Positions 7,067 through 16,330 of a stretch of 34,377 bases of DNA are shown here, piece after piece. Made by a program: the position numbers and the translations under genes. Source of the stretch: an uncultured Verrucomicrobiae bacterium. Its GTDB lineage: Bacteria > Verrucomicrobiota > Verrucomicrobiia > Limisphaerales > J093. The notes below the pieces were generated by a model, which searched no databases, was not told the DNA's origin, and saw nothing but the letters and a program-made list of their open reading frames with translations. The stretch is from contig CALFAV010000045.1 of the NCBI GenBank assembly GCA_937946835.1, positions 1 through 34,377 on the forward strand, in the 5' to 3' direction. Each line of letters opens with the position of its first letter. The first letter of the stretch is position 1.

Positions 7067-9277
7067 ATGCCGCGCATGAAGCGAATGGTCTGGTTCCTGG
7101 TCCTCGGCCTGGCCTTCCTGGGTCCCGGCCGCCTGACCGGTGCGGGTCCGGACGATGATTTCCTCCGCATTTATGCCCTGATCCAGCAGGGCGACACCTT
7201 TTATCAAAACAACCGCACCGGCGAAGCCCGCACCCGTTATCAAGAGGCGCTGCGGCTGCTTTTGGAATTCGAGAAAAACTACCCCGGCTGGAACGAGGCG
7301 CTGATCCGCTTCCGCAAACAATACCTCCAGGAACGCATCGGTACTCCGGTCCCCACCCCCGCACCAACCACGGCGGCTCCCGCCCGCCCGGCCGCTCCGG
7401 AGAACCCGCAGATCGCCGCGCTCCAGGAAGAACTCAAGTCACTGGCCGCCGAGCGCGACCTGCTCCAGGCCCGCCTGCGCGAAGCCCTGGCCGCCCAACC
7501 CGCCGCCGCGGACCCCCGCGAACTGGCCCGCGCCCAGGAACGCATCGGTACCCTGCAGCGCGAAATCGAGCACCTGCGCGCTGAAATCGTCACCCGCGAC
7601 ACCCGCCTCGCCGAGACGGCTTCCCTCCAGAACCGGCTGGCCGAGGCCGAGCAGGCCCTGGAAACCGCCCGCCAAACCCTGGCCCGGCAAAATGAAACCG
7701 TCGCCGCCCTGAACCAAAAACTGGAAGCCCTCCAGCGCCAGCTCGAAGAAGCCCGCACCCGTCCCGCCGCTCCGGCGCCCGACCCCGCCGCGCTGACCCG
7801 GACCCGCGAGGAACTCGAGGCCGCCCGCCGCCGGAGCGCCGAATTACAACAGCGCGTCGCCGATCTGGAGAAACAACTCGCCGCCCAACCAGCCCCCTCC
7901 GAGGCGGCGACCGCCGGCCTGCGCCGGGAACTCGAACAAACCCGTCGCCAAAACACCGAACTCAAACAGCGCGTGGCCGACCTCGAAGCCCGGGTGGAAA
8001 CCACCACCCGGCAACTCGAGGCCCTCCGGTCCGAAAAAGCCGCCCGCGAACGTCCCCCGACCGAAGCACCCGCCCGTCCGGCCACTCCGGCCCCGCAGAC
8101 AACCAACCCCGCGGCCGCCCAGCAGCTTGCCGACCTGCGCCAGCAGGTGGAAAAGCTCCGCCAGGAGCTGGCCACCGAGCGCTGGCGCGCCGAAAACTTC
8201 CGGACCGAAAAGGAAATTCTCGAAAAGCGTGTGGCTGAATTGGCCGCCGCCAAACCCGTGCCGCCGGCGGCGCCCGTCGCGACCACGGCTCCGGCGCCCG
8301 CCCCGGCCACAAATGTTCCTCCGGCCGCCCCGGCAACACCGCCCGACCCCAAACGTGAAAAGGTCCTGGCCAAATACCAGCGCGAGGCCGACAAAGCCCG
8401 CATTCAACAACTCGAGCGCGACCGCGAGGAACTCAACAAACGCCTCCGCGTGTTGACCCGGCAATTGGAAGACCTGCGCCGGCAAACCGCCGGGAGCGGG
8501 CCCGCCCCGGGAAGCGATCAACTGGCCATCTTGCGCGCGCGGCTCGAGGCCTACGAATCTCGCGCCACGCCCTACACCCCCGAGGAGCTGGCCCTGCTCA
8601 AACAAACCGCCGGGGTCCCGGGGGCCGCTCCCAACACCGCCGCCGAAGTCAAAGACGCGCGCCGGCCCTTGCGCCAGATTCCGGCCGGCGCGGCCGCCCT
8701 GTTGAGTGAAGCGCAACGCGCGTTTCAGTTGCGACGCTATGACGAGGCCGAGCGCAAGCTGACCCAGGCGTTGCAACTGGATGAGCGCAACGTGGACATG
8801 CTCACCTACCTGGCCGCCGCCCAGCTCGAACAAAACCGCCAAGCCGAGGCGGAGGCCACGCTCCAGCGGGTTCTGAGCCAGGACCCCAACAACGCGGACG
8901 GGGTCTCCCTGCTGGGGCTGCTCCGCTTTCGGCAGGGCAAGTACGAGGAGGCGTTTGACCTGCTCAGCCGCGCCGCCCAGCTCAACCCGGACAATCCCTA
9001 CACGCAAAACTACCTCGGCGTCACCCTCAGCCAGCGCGGCCAGCGGGCCGCGGCGGAAAATGCCCTGCGCCGCGCCGTGGCCCTGGATCCCAACTACGGT
9101 GAGGCCCATGCCAACCTCGCCACCGTTTACGCCCTGGCCCGGCCGCCGTCCCGCGAGTTGGCCCGCTACCATTACCAAAAGGCCCTGAGCCTGGGCCAGC
9201 CCCGCAACCCCGACCTGGAGCGCCGCCTGGAGTCGGCCGAGGCTCCGGCCGGCTCGCCCAACCCGGCCAACCCCTGA
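7067..9277 (+). CDS. Exported coiled-coil and TPR protein
   Basis: A 736-residue protein with an N-terminal signal peptide (MKRMVWFLVLGLAFLG then a polar GAGPDDD junction). A helical repeat region (about 25-85) is followed by a Pro/Ala linker. A very long charged coiled coil (about 105-480) is interrupted by Pro/Ala-rich linkers. About five C-terminal TPR units (about 545-720) follow, with motifs such as RRYDEAERKLTQALQLD and YLGVTLSQRGQ. It is probably a periplasmic scaffold, similar in general design to YbgF/CpoB-like or envelope-spanning coiled-coil proteins. No catalytic domain is visible. The ATG at 7067 or the one at 7076 gives a normal signal peptide, and the reading frame open further upstream is not needed. 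It overlaps the next gene by one base (TGATG), so the two are coupled. Confidence 0.8.
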   Translation: MPRMKRMVWFLVLGLAFLGPGRLTGAGPDDDFLRIYALIQQGDTFYQNNRTGEARTRYQEALRLLLEFEKNYPGWNEALIRFRKQYLQERIGTPVPTPAPTTAAPARPAAPENPQIAALQEELKSLAAERDLLQARLREALAAQPAAADPRELARAQERIGTLQREIEHLRAEIVTRDTRLAETASLQNRLAEAEQALETARQTLARQNETVAALNQKLEALQRQLEEARTRPAAPAPDPAALTRTREELEAARRRSAELQQRVADLEKQLAAQPAPSEAATAGLRRELEQTRRQNTELKQRVADLEARVETTTRQLEALRSEKAARERPPTEAPARPATPAPQTTNPAAAQQLADLRQQVEKLRQELATERWRAENFRTEKEILEKRVAELAAAKPVPPAAPVATTAPAPAPATNVPPAAPATPPDPKREKVLAKYQREADKARIQQLERDREELNKRLRVLTRQLEDLRRQTAGSGPAPGSDQLAILRARLEAYESRATPYTPEELALLKQTAGVPGAAPNTAAEVKDARRPLRQIPAGAAALLSEAQRAFQLRRYDEAERKLTQALQLDERNVDMLTYLAAAQLEQNRQAEAEATLQRVLSQDPNNADGVSLLGLLRFRQGKYEEAFDLLSRAAQLNPDNPYTQNYLGVTLSQRGQRAAAENALRRAVALDPNYGEAHANLATVYALARPPSRELARYHYQKALSLGQPRNPDLERRLESAEAPAGSPNPANP

Positions 9278-9741
9278 TGGCCACCGCACCGCCGGCCGCC
9301 CCCGTGGCGGGTCAACTCCTCCGTGAACTGGTGGTGTCCACCCCCGGCCGCGGGTTCACGGAAATCACGGATCGGGTACAGGCGGTGGTGACAGCCTCGG
9401 GTTGGGAATCCGGCCTGGTGACCCTGTTGCTCCGGCACACCTCCGCCTCCCTCCTGATTCAGGAGAATGCGGACCCCGAGGTCCGGCGGGACTTGGAACA
9501 GTACTTTGCCCGACTGGTCCCGGACGGCGACCCGCAGTTCCAGCACACCTGCGAAGGTCCGGATGACATGCCCGCGCACGTGCGCAGTGCGTTGACCGCG
9601 GTGTCGGTAAGCATTCCCTTTGTCGCGGGCCGTTTGGCGCTGGGTACCTGGCAGGGGATTTACGTTTGGGAACACCGACGCTCGCCGCATCAGCGACGGG
9701 TGATGGTGCACGTGCTCGGCAGCGCCTCCGTTTCCACTTGA
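9277..9741 (+). CDS. YjbQ/UPF0047 family protein
   Basis: A 154-residue cytoplasmic protein of the YjbQ (UPF0047) family, sometimes named secondary thiamine-phosphate synthase because the E. coli member has weak thiamine phosphate synthase activity. Visible family motifs are RHTSASLLIQENADPEV, GPDDMPAHVRSAL and LGTWQGIYVWEHR. Their His/Asp/Glu residues form the conserved metal-like pocket. The length is slightly above the usual 130-140 because of an N-terminal Ala/Pro extension. Its ATG shares one base with the upstream stop. The FG-GAP gene begins eight bases downstream, so all three are likely co-transcribed. A metabolic link to its exported neighbours is not evident. Confidence 0.9.
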   Translation: MATAPPAAPVAGQLLRELVVSTPGRGFTEITDRVQAVVTASGWESGLVTLLLRHTSASLLIQENADPEVRRDLEQYFARLVPDGDPQFQHTCEGPDDMPAHVRSALTAVSVSIPFVAGRLALGTWQGIYVWEHRRSPHQRRVMVHVLGSASVST

Positions 9742-9748
9742 GCAAGTC

Positions 9749-12193
9749 ATGTCCACACCCTCTCCCACTCCGCAGCGCCCTGGAGGCATCGGCCCACTGA
9801 CGCCGCGCGGTTCGCTCCCGCTGGGCCAGCGGCGTCAACGACGCAGCCCCCGCCGCTTCCCCGGCCGCGCATCTCGCCCGGGCGGGCGCCTCACCCGCGC
9901 GCTCGGCGGGCTGATCGCCGCTGCCCTGACCGGCTGGACCGACCCGGAAGTGGCTGAGCGGTTCGGCTTCACCGGTCCGGAAATCTTCCCGATTGACAAC
10001 CTCATCAGCCACCTCCGGCACGCGGACCTGGACGGGGACGGCCTGCAGGACCTGATCGTGGTGAACAATGCCCGCTCGAAGATCAACCTGCTTTTCAATC
10101 AAACCGGCCGGACCAACGCCGTCGAGTCCGCCCGGCCGGTCAAACGCGAGATCAACGAACTGCCCCCCGACGCCCGGTTCCGCATTGAGTCCATCGCCTC
10201 GGAAAAACGCATCGCCTCGCTGGTGGTGGCGGACTTGAACAGCGACGGACGGCCCGACCTGGCCTACTTTGGCGAGCCCAAGGAACTGGTGGTCCAGTAC
10301 CGCGAGGGCACCAACGCCTGGAGCGCGCCCAAACGCTGGCCGCTGGACGACGGCCTGCTGGACATGAACGCGCTGGCCGAGGGGGATCTCAACGGCGACG
10401 GCCGCGCCGACCTGTTGCTGGTGGGGGAAAGCGCTCTGTATTTCCTGGCCCAGACCCCCGAGAAAACCCTGGCCGAGCCGGTCAAGCTCCCCTACAGCGG
10501 CACGGTCCGGGCCGCGCAGATTTTGGACCTCAACGGCGACGGCCGGCAGGACCTGTTGTTGGTCAACTGGGACCAGGCCAATCCTTTCCGCTTCCGCCTC
10601 CAAAACCCGGTCGGTCAGCTCGGCCCCGAGGTGCATTTCACCCTCCCACCGTTCCGGTCCTACTGGGCAGACGACCTGGACGGGGATGGCAAGACCGAGA
10701 TCGTCACCATCGCGCAAAAATCCGGCCGCGCGCAGATTTCCCACTTCGTCGCCCGGCCAGCCGAGCCGTTGGCGGGCGAATTTCGTCAGGGTCAGTTCCA
10801 GGTCCAGCCGCTGACCCGCACCACCAAAAGCCGTCGCGGCATGGTCTGGGCGGATGTCAACCACGACGGGACGGTGGATTTGTTGGTCGCCGACCCCGAG
10901 GGCGGGCAGCTCAGTGTGTGGTGGCAACAGGCCGACGGTACCTTGAGCGCCCCGCGCTCTTTCCCCGCTTTCACCGGCATCGCCGAAATCGCCGTGGCGG
11001 ACTGGGACGGGGACGGCCGGGCCGAGGTGTTTTTGCTCAGCCAGGACGAACGGGTTGTGGGCGTCACCCGCTGGGCCGACCCCGCCCACCTGCCCTTCCC
11101 CACCCCGCTGAATCTGGAGGGGCGTCCCCTGGCCCTGGCTGCGGGCGCGGCCCGCCCCGGGCAGCCCCCGTGGCTGGCGGTGATCGCCGATTTCGACGGC
11201 AAACGGGATTTGATCCTGCGCAACGCGGCCGGGCAGACCCGCCGTCAGCGCCTGGCCGAGGGCTTCAAGGCCAATCCCACCGGGCTGGTCTGGCACGACC
11301 TCGACCAGGACGGCCTGACCGACCTGGTCGTGTTGGCGCCCTACGAAAAAATCAGGGTGCTGCGCCAGGTCGAGGACCTGCGCTTCGAGGAACAGGACGT
11401 GCCCCCGCCCGGTGGCAGCGCCGAACAACCCTGGTCGAGCCGCGCCGATGTGGACGGCGACGGTCGCCCCGAATTGCTCCTGGCGCAGAAAAACTTCCTG
11501 CGCGCCGTCACGCTCGTGGTCGAGCCGCCGCCGGAGGGTTCCACCAACCAGCCGGCCTGGATTTTCCGGGTCAAGGAACAGATCAACGGGGTGTCCAGCA
11601 GTTCCCGCATCGTGGGCGCGGCGGCCCTGCCCCGGGGCACCAACACCATCCCCGGCCTGTTCCTGCTGGATGCCGACCGCAAGGTGCTCACCTTTTGCGA
11701 GCGTTCCGAAGCCGGCGTCTGGCAAATCGTCCGCAACCTGCCGCTGCCGGTGACCGATTTTACCGCCCTGCATCCCCTGGCGCTGGGCGGGTCCCGGCCC
11801 AACGCGATCGGGTTTCTTGGTCTCAACACCGTGGCCTGGCTGCCCTTGCAGGGGGAAGTTTGGGAGTTCAAGGAACTGGACGACTACGAAACCCCCATCC
11901 GCGAGGGATACCTCCACGACGTGATTTCTGGTGACCTCAACAGCGACGGCCGGCTGGAGCTGGTTTTCCTGGAAACGGGTAAGCATTACCTGGACCTCGT
12001 CACCTACGAGCCGCCCCACCGCCTGGTGCCGGCCAACCGCTGGCAGGTCTTCGAGGAACGCACCTTCCGCGGCCGCCTGGCCCCCCCCACCCCCGAGCCG
12101 CGCGAGGCGCTCATCGCTGATTTCACCGGGGACGGCAAAAGCGACCTCGTGGTGCTCGTGCACGACCGGGTGCTGCTTTACCCGCAGGAGTAG
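9749..12193 (+). CDS. FG-GAP/VCBS repeat protein with many Ca-binding motifs
   Basis: An 814-residue predicted exported beta-propeller protein. I count eleven clear DxDxDG-type loops (for example DLDGDGLQDL, DLNSDGRPDL, DWDGDGRAEV, DFTGDGKSDL) plus one degenerate copy (DFDGKRDL), spaced 40-80 residues apart. These match integrin-alpha-like FG-GAP blades that bind calcium. The N-terminus is odd: about 48 Arg/Pro-rich residues precede a weak hydrophobic segment (LGGLIAAALTG), so the signal or anchor is atypical. No other in-frame ATG, GTG or TTG lies close to the hydrophobic segment. No catalytic domain is visible. Such proteins in Verrucomicrobiota are usually surface or periplasmic and of unknown ligand. 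It is the last gene of a likely operon with the TPR and YjbQ genes. Confidence 0.85.
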   Translation: MSTPSPTPQRPGGIGPLTPRGSLPLGQRRQRRSPRRFPGRASRPGGRLTRALGGLIAAALTGWTDPEVAERFGFTGPEIFPIDNLISHLRHADLDGDGLQDLIVVNNARSKINLLFNQTGRTNAVESARPVKREINELPPDARFRIESIASEKRIASLVVADLNSDGRPDLAYFGEPKELVVQYREGTNAWSAPKRWPLDDGLLDMNALAEGDLNGDGRADLLLVGESALYFLAQTPEKTLAEPVKLPYSGTVRAAQILDLNGDGRQDLLLVNWDQANPFRFRLQNPVGQLGPEVHFTLPPFRSYWADDLDGDGKTEIVTIAQKSGRAQISHFVARPAEPLAGEFRQGQFQVQPLTRTTKSRRGMVWADVNHDGTVDLLVADPEGGQLSVWWQQADGTLSAPRSFPAFTGIAEIAVADWDGDGRAEVFLLSQDERVVGVTRWADPAHLPFPTPLNLEGRPLALAAGAARPGQPPWLAVIADFDGKRDLILRNAAGQTRRQRLAEGFKANPTGLVWHDLDQDGLTDLVVLAPYEKIRVLRQVEDLRFEEQDVPPPGGSAEQPWSSRADVDGDGRPELLLAQKNFLRAVTLVVEPPPEGSTNQPAWIFRVKEQINGVSSSSRIVGAAALPRGTNTIPGLFLLDADRKVLTFCERSEAGVWQIVRNLPLPVTDFTALHPLALGGSRPNAIGFLGLNTVAWLPLQGEVWEFKELDDYETPIREGYLHDVISGDLNSDGRLELVFLETGKHYLDLVTYEPPHRLVPANRWQVFEERTFRGRLAPPTPEPREALIADFTGDGKSDLVVLVHDRVLLYPQE

Positions 12194-12210
12194 GCGCGTA
12201 CGACCCTCGC

Positions 12211-12268
12211 GGCCGGCGGGGGGGAAAACGAGGCTGCAGCGGACGGCCGTCGCGGCCCAACGCCGGCC
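12211..12268. repeat. Inverted repeat in the gap between convergent genes
   Basis: GGCCGGCG (12211-12218) and CGCCGGCC (12261-12268) are perfect inverted copies, 42 bases apart, between the ends of the FG-GAP and M42 genes. They could form a bidirectional terminator stem, but there is no T-run, and in GC-rich DNA an 8-bp match may be chance. Confidence 0.25.
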
Positions 12269-12269
12269 C

Positions 12270-13340
12270 TCAGATGACCACCCGGAACTGCTCCCCGGCT
12301 TTCAGGGACAGGGCAAAGGCGGCCAGCAATTCGGGGATTTGCTCCAGATCGCGCAGGCTCACCAGCTCCACCGGCGAGTGCATGTACCGGTTGGGCAGGC
12401 TGACCAGCGCGCTGGGAATCCCGCCGCGGGTCCAGAAAATCACGTCGGTGTCCGTGCCACTGGTGGCGGACATGGCCTCGTGCTGGAGTTTGATGCCGGC
12501 CTTTTTGGCCACCGCCTCGAGCCGGGCCACCACGGCCGGGTGGTTGCACCCCCCGTGGGTGAGGGTGGGCCCCTTGCCCAGGCGCACGTCGCCGTGCAGC
12601 ACCCGGCTCACGGTGGGGTAGTCGGTCGCGTGGGTCACGTCCACCACCAGGGCCACGTCCGGCTTGAGGGTGTAGGCGATCTGGCGGGCGCCCAGCAGGC
12701 CCACCTCTTCCTGCACGTTGGACACGGCACAGATTTCGGCGGCGGGACGTTTCCTGGCGCCGGCCAGCAGGCGCAGGGCCTCGGCGACGGCAAAGGTGCC
12801 GATGCGGTTGTCGAAGGCGCGGGCCACGGCGATGTCGCCCCGCAGCAGCTCGAATTCAGGGGTGAGGGTCACGGGGTCGCCGATGCGCACGAGTTTTTCG
12901 GCCGCGCGCCGGCTGTCCACGCCAATGTCTATGAACAGGTCGCCGATCTCGGGCAGTTTGCGGTCCTTTTCCTGCTTGGTGAGGTGCGGGGCCACGTTGC
13001 CGATGACCCCCTTGACCGGGCCGTTGGCGGTGTGGATGACCACGCGCTGGGCACGGGCCACCACGGGGTCCACGCCGCCCAGTTTGCGCACGTAGAGGAA
13101 GCCCTCCTTGTCAATGTAGTTGACCGTCAGCGCGATCTCGTCGGCGTGCGCGGCCAGCATCAGGCGCGGGGACCCCCCCTTGTTGAACACCGCCACGCAG
13201 TTGCCGTAGGCGTCGGAAAAGGTCTCGTCGGCATGGGCCTTCACGTAATCCAGCCAGACCCGCTGGCCGCGGGTTTCGTGGCCGGAGGGACTGGGGGTGT
13301 TGACCAGGGCGCGTAGGAATTCGAGGGACGGGGCACGCAT
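12270..13340 (-). CDS. M42 family aminopeptidase
   Basis: A 356-residue cytoplasmic dinuclear-zinc peptidase of the M42 family (glutamyl aminopeptidase, PepA/FrvX/TET type, often mislabelled endoglucanase). All expected metal and catalytic residues are visible: H65 and D67 in AAHADEIAL, bridging D177 in ARAFDNRIG, catalytic E211 and ligand E212 in QEEVGLLG, D234 in VVDVTHATD, and H321 in YMHSPVE. The length is normal. These enzymes form large self-compartmentalised complexes that trim peptides released by proteases. The ATG at 13340 gives the standard N-terminus (SLEFLRALVNTPSPSGHE). The reading frame continues upstream into the divergent pyrH gene and is not coding there. No strong ribosome binding site is present. 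Confidence 0.93.
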   Translation of the reverse strand: MRAPSLEFLRALVNTPSPSGHETRGQRVWLDYVKAHADETFSDAYGNCVAVFNKGGSPRLMLAAHADEIALTVNYIDKEGFLYVRKLGGVDPVVARAQRVVIHTANGPVKGVIGNVAPHLTKQEKDRKLPEIGDLFIDIGVDSRRAAEKLVRIGDPVTLTPEFELLRGDIAVARAFDNRIGTFAVAEALRLLAGARKRPAAEICAVSNVQEEVGLLGARQIAYTLKPDVALVVDVTHATDYPTVSRVLHGDVRLGKGPTLTHGGCNHPAVVARLEAVAKKAGIKLQHEAMSATSGTDTDVIFWTRGGIPSALVSLPNRYMHSPVELVSLRDLEQIPELLAAFALSLKAGEQFRVVI

Positions 13341-13395
13341 GAGCCGATTGTGCCGGCGGCGGGCGGGAATGGGAAGTGGCAAGCCGGCAGGGCGT

Positions 13396-13423
13396 TTGAC
13401 GCCGGGTCCCGCGGCTGTTAAAA
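13396..13423 (+). promoter_or_regulatory. Possible promoter for pyrH-frr
   Basis: TTGACG at 13396-13401 is followed after 16 bases by TTAAAA at 13418-13423, in the 183-base gap between the divergent M42 and pyrH genes. The -35 is good and the -10 is weak. The transcript would carry a leader of roughly 90 bases. Confidence 0.4.
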
Positions 13424-13454
13424 CCCGCCGCGTGAACCTGCCGGCCAGGGTTAA

Positions 13455-14255
<801 letters not shown>

Positions 14256-14303
14256 CGCGCGCCCGGCGCCCGCTTATACCACCCGGAACCCGGTTCTAAA
14301 CCT

Positions 14304-14864
14304 ATGTCCATTGATGACATCCTCTTGGAAGCCGAAGACAAAATGGCCAAGACCGAACAGGTCGTGGTGCGCGAACTGGCGGGCGTGCGCACCGGTAAGG
14401 CCTCCCCGGCGCTGGTCGAAAACCTCATGGTCGAAGCCTACGGCGCGCAGATGCGCCTCCGGGAACTGGCCGGCATCACCTGCCCCGAGCCCCGGTTGCT
14501 GGTGATCTCGCCCTGGGACGCCACCAATCTGCACCCCATCGAGAAGGCCATTCAGAAGGCCAACCTGGGCCTCAACCCGGCCATTGACAAAAAGGTCATT
14601 CGGCTGGTGTTCCCCGAACTGAGCGGCGAGCGCCGCCAGGAATTCGTCAAGCTGGTCCGCAAAATGGCCGAGGACGGCCGCGTGGCCATCCGCCACGTGC
14701 GCCGCGACGCCATGGAAGCGCTCAAAAAGGAGGTCAAGGCCGGCCATGTGGGCGAGGACGACGAAAAACATGCGGAAAAGGAGCTGCAAAAGCTCACCGA
14801 CGAATACATCGCCAAGATTGACCAGCACCTCGCTCACAAGGAGAAGGAAATCCTGACCGTCTGA
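14304..14864 (+). CDS. frr: Ribosome recycling factor
   Basis: A 186-residue factor that, with EF-G, splits post-termination ribosomes. Characteristic segments are RTGKASPALVENLMVEAYG, LRELAGITCPEPRLLVISPWD, IEKAIQKANLGLNP, the basic VAIRHVRRDAMEALKK, and the C-terminal coiled coil ending near KIDQHLAHKEKEIL. The length matches the family (about 185). It is directly downstream of pyrH and probably shares its transcript. No Shine-Dalgarno sequence is seen before the ATG (TTCTAAACCT). Confidence 0.97.
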   Translation: MSIDDILLEAEDKMAKTEQVVVRELAGVRTGKASPALVENLMVEAYGAQMRLRELAGITCPEPRLLVISPWDATNLHPIEKAIQKANLGLNPAIDKKVIRLVFPELSGERRQEFVKLVRKMAEDGRVAIRHVRRDAMEALKKEVKAGHVGEDDEKHAEKELQKLTDEYIAKIDQHLAHKEKEILTV

Positions 14865-14986
14865 AATCCCCTGCCAGCTCCGGCCCCGGACGCACCGCGC
14901 AACACCGTTCCCCGCCACGGCCCGATTGCGCCGGGGGAATGAATTGGGCTCGACATCGCTCGGTGAGCGCCGTTCAGTCTTCCGCC

Positions 14987-16309
14987 ATGAACACCCCTCT
15001 CACCCGTCGGCGCTTTCTGGGCCGCGCCATTTGCTGGACCGGTGCGGTGGCCGTCTCGGGGCCGGCGTGGCGCCGCGCCCGCGCCTCCGCCAACGCCAGG
15101 TTAAACGTGGGTTTCATCGGCGTGGCCCACCGCGCCGCGGAGAACCTCGCGGAACTCGCCCGGCTGACCGACGCCGTGAACGTAGCCGCGTTGTGCGACG
15201 TGGACGAAAACTACCTGGCTGAAGCCCGGGCCAAATACCCCGCGGCCCGGACCTACCGGGATTTCCGCCGGCTGGTGGAGCAGCCGGACCTGGACGCCAT
15301 CGTGGTGAGCACCCCCGATCACACCCACGCCGTGGCCGCGGCGGCGGCGCTGCGTGCGGGTCGGCATGTTTACTGCGAGAAACCCCTCACCCGCACAGTG
15401 TCCGAATGCCGGGCGCTCCGGGCGCTGGCCGCGGAAACCGGGCGGGTGACCCAACTGGGCACCCAGATTCACGCCGGCACAAATTATCGGCGGGTGGTGG
15501 AGTTGATCCGGGCCGGGGCCATCGGCACGGTGCGGGAAGTGCATGTCTGGTGCGGCACCCGCTACGGGGAAAAGCAGGAGCCGACCCGCGGGCAGCCGGT
15601 GCCGCGAGCACTGGACTGGGACCTGTGGCTGGGGCCGGTGCCGTTCCGCGAGTACAGCCCCGATTACGCGCCCTTCAACTGGCGCCACTGGTGGGCGTTC
15701 GGCGGCGGGGTGTTGGCGGACTTCGGCTGTCATTTCATGGACCTGCCCCACTGGGCCCTGGATCTGCGCCTGCCCGATCGGATCGAACCGGTGGACGGAC
15801 CCCCCGTGCATCCGGAGGCCGTGCCCCCTTGGCTGATCGTCCGTTTTCAATACCCGTCCCGCACCCGCGACGGGCAGACCCTGCCACCGGTCACCCTCAC
15901 CTGGTACCACGGTGGCAAGCAGCCGCCGGACCCGCTGCTCGACGAGGAGCAACGCCAGTACTTCCGCAGCGGCGTGTTGTTCGTCGGCGAAACGGGCAAC
16001 CTGCTGGCCGACTACGGCCGGCGCCAGCTTTTGCCGGAAGCGCGCTTCAAGGATTACCCACCGCCCGCCCCGTTCATCCCGGACTCGATTGGCCATCACA
16101 AGGAATGGGTTGAGGCGATCCGCAACGGCGGCGCCACCACGTGCAACTTTGACTACTCGGGTGCCCTGACCGAAACGGTGCTGCTGGGCAACGTGGCCTA
16201 CCGCGTCGGTCGTCGCCTGGAGTGGGACAGCGCCACGGGGCGGGCCACGAATAGCCCCGCCGCCGTCGCTTTCCTCCAACACACCTACCGCGCAGGCTGG
16301 CGGCTTTGA
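14987..16309 (+). CDS. Tat-exported Gfo/Idh/MocA oxidoreductase
   Basis: A 440-residue protein. A twin-arginine signal (TRRRFLGRA, residues 6-14, then a hydrophobic stretch to about 27) precedes a Rossmann NAD(P)-binding domain and a GFO/IDH/MocA C-terminal domain. Visible motifs are VVSTPDHTHAVAA, the conserved CEKPLTRT (Lys likely catalytic), GTQIHAGTNYRR and the WHHW-like NWRHWWAFGGG. The nucleotide loop reads GVAHRA instead of GxGxxG. Exported members are abundant in Verrucomicrobiota and Planctomycetota and are thought to act on sugars or cyclitols in the periplasm with tightly bound cofactor; the substrate here is unknown. The ATG at 14987 gives a well-formed Tat signal; an earlier ATG at 14939 would add 16 residues in front of it. 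Confidence 0.88.
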   Translation: MNTPLTRRRFLGRAICWTGAVAVSGPAWRRARASANARLNVGFIGVAHRAAENLAELARLTDAVNVAALCDVDENYLAEARAKYPAARTYRDFRRLVEQPDLDAIVVSTPDHTHAVAAAAALRAGRHVYCEKPLTRTVSECRALRALAAETGRVTQLGTQIHAGTNYRRVVELIRAGAIGTVREVHVWCGTRYGEKQEPTRGQPVPRALDWDLWLGPVPFREYSPDYAPFNWRHWWAFGGGVLADFGCHFMDLPHWALDLRLPDRIEPVDGPPVHPEAVPPWLIVRFQYPSRTRDGQTLPPVTLTWYHGGKQPPDPLLDEEQRQYFRSGVLFVGETGNLLADYGRRQLLPEARFKDYPPPAPFIPDSIGHHKEWVEAIRNGGATTCNFDYSGALTETVLLGNVAYRVGRRLEWDSATGRATNSPAAVAFLQHTYRAGWRL

Positions 16310-16330
16310 ACGGTTCGGAGCGGACCGGCC

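Noticed and set aside
9365..12163. 932-residue open frame on the minus strand
   Set aside because: It is antisense to yjbQ and the FG-GAP gene. No recognisable domain; a product of GC-rich codon bias.
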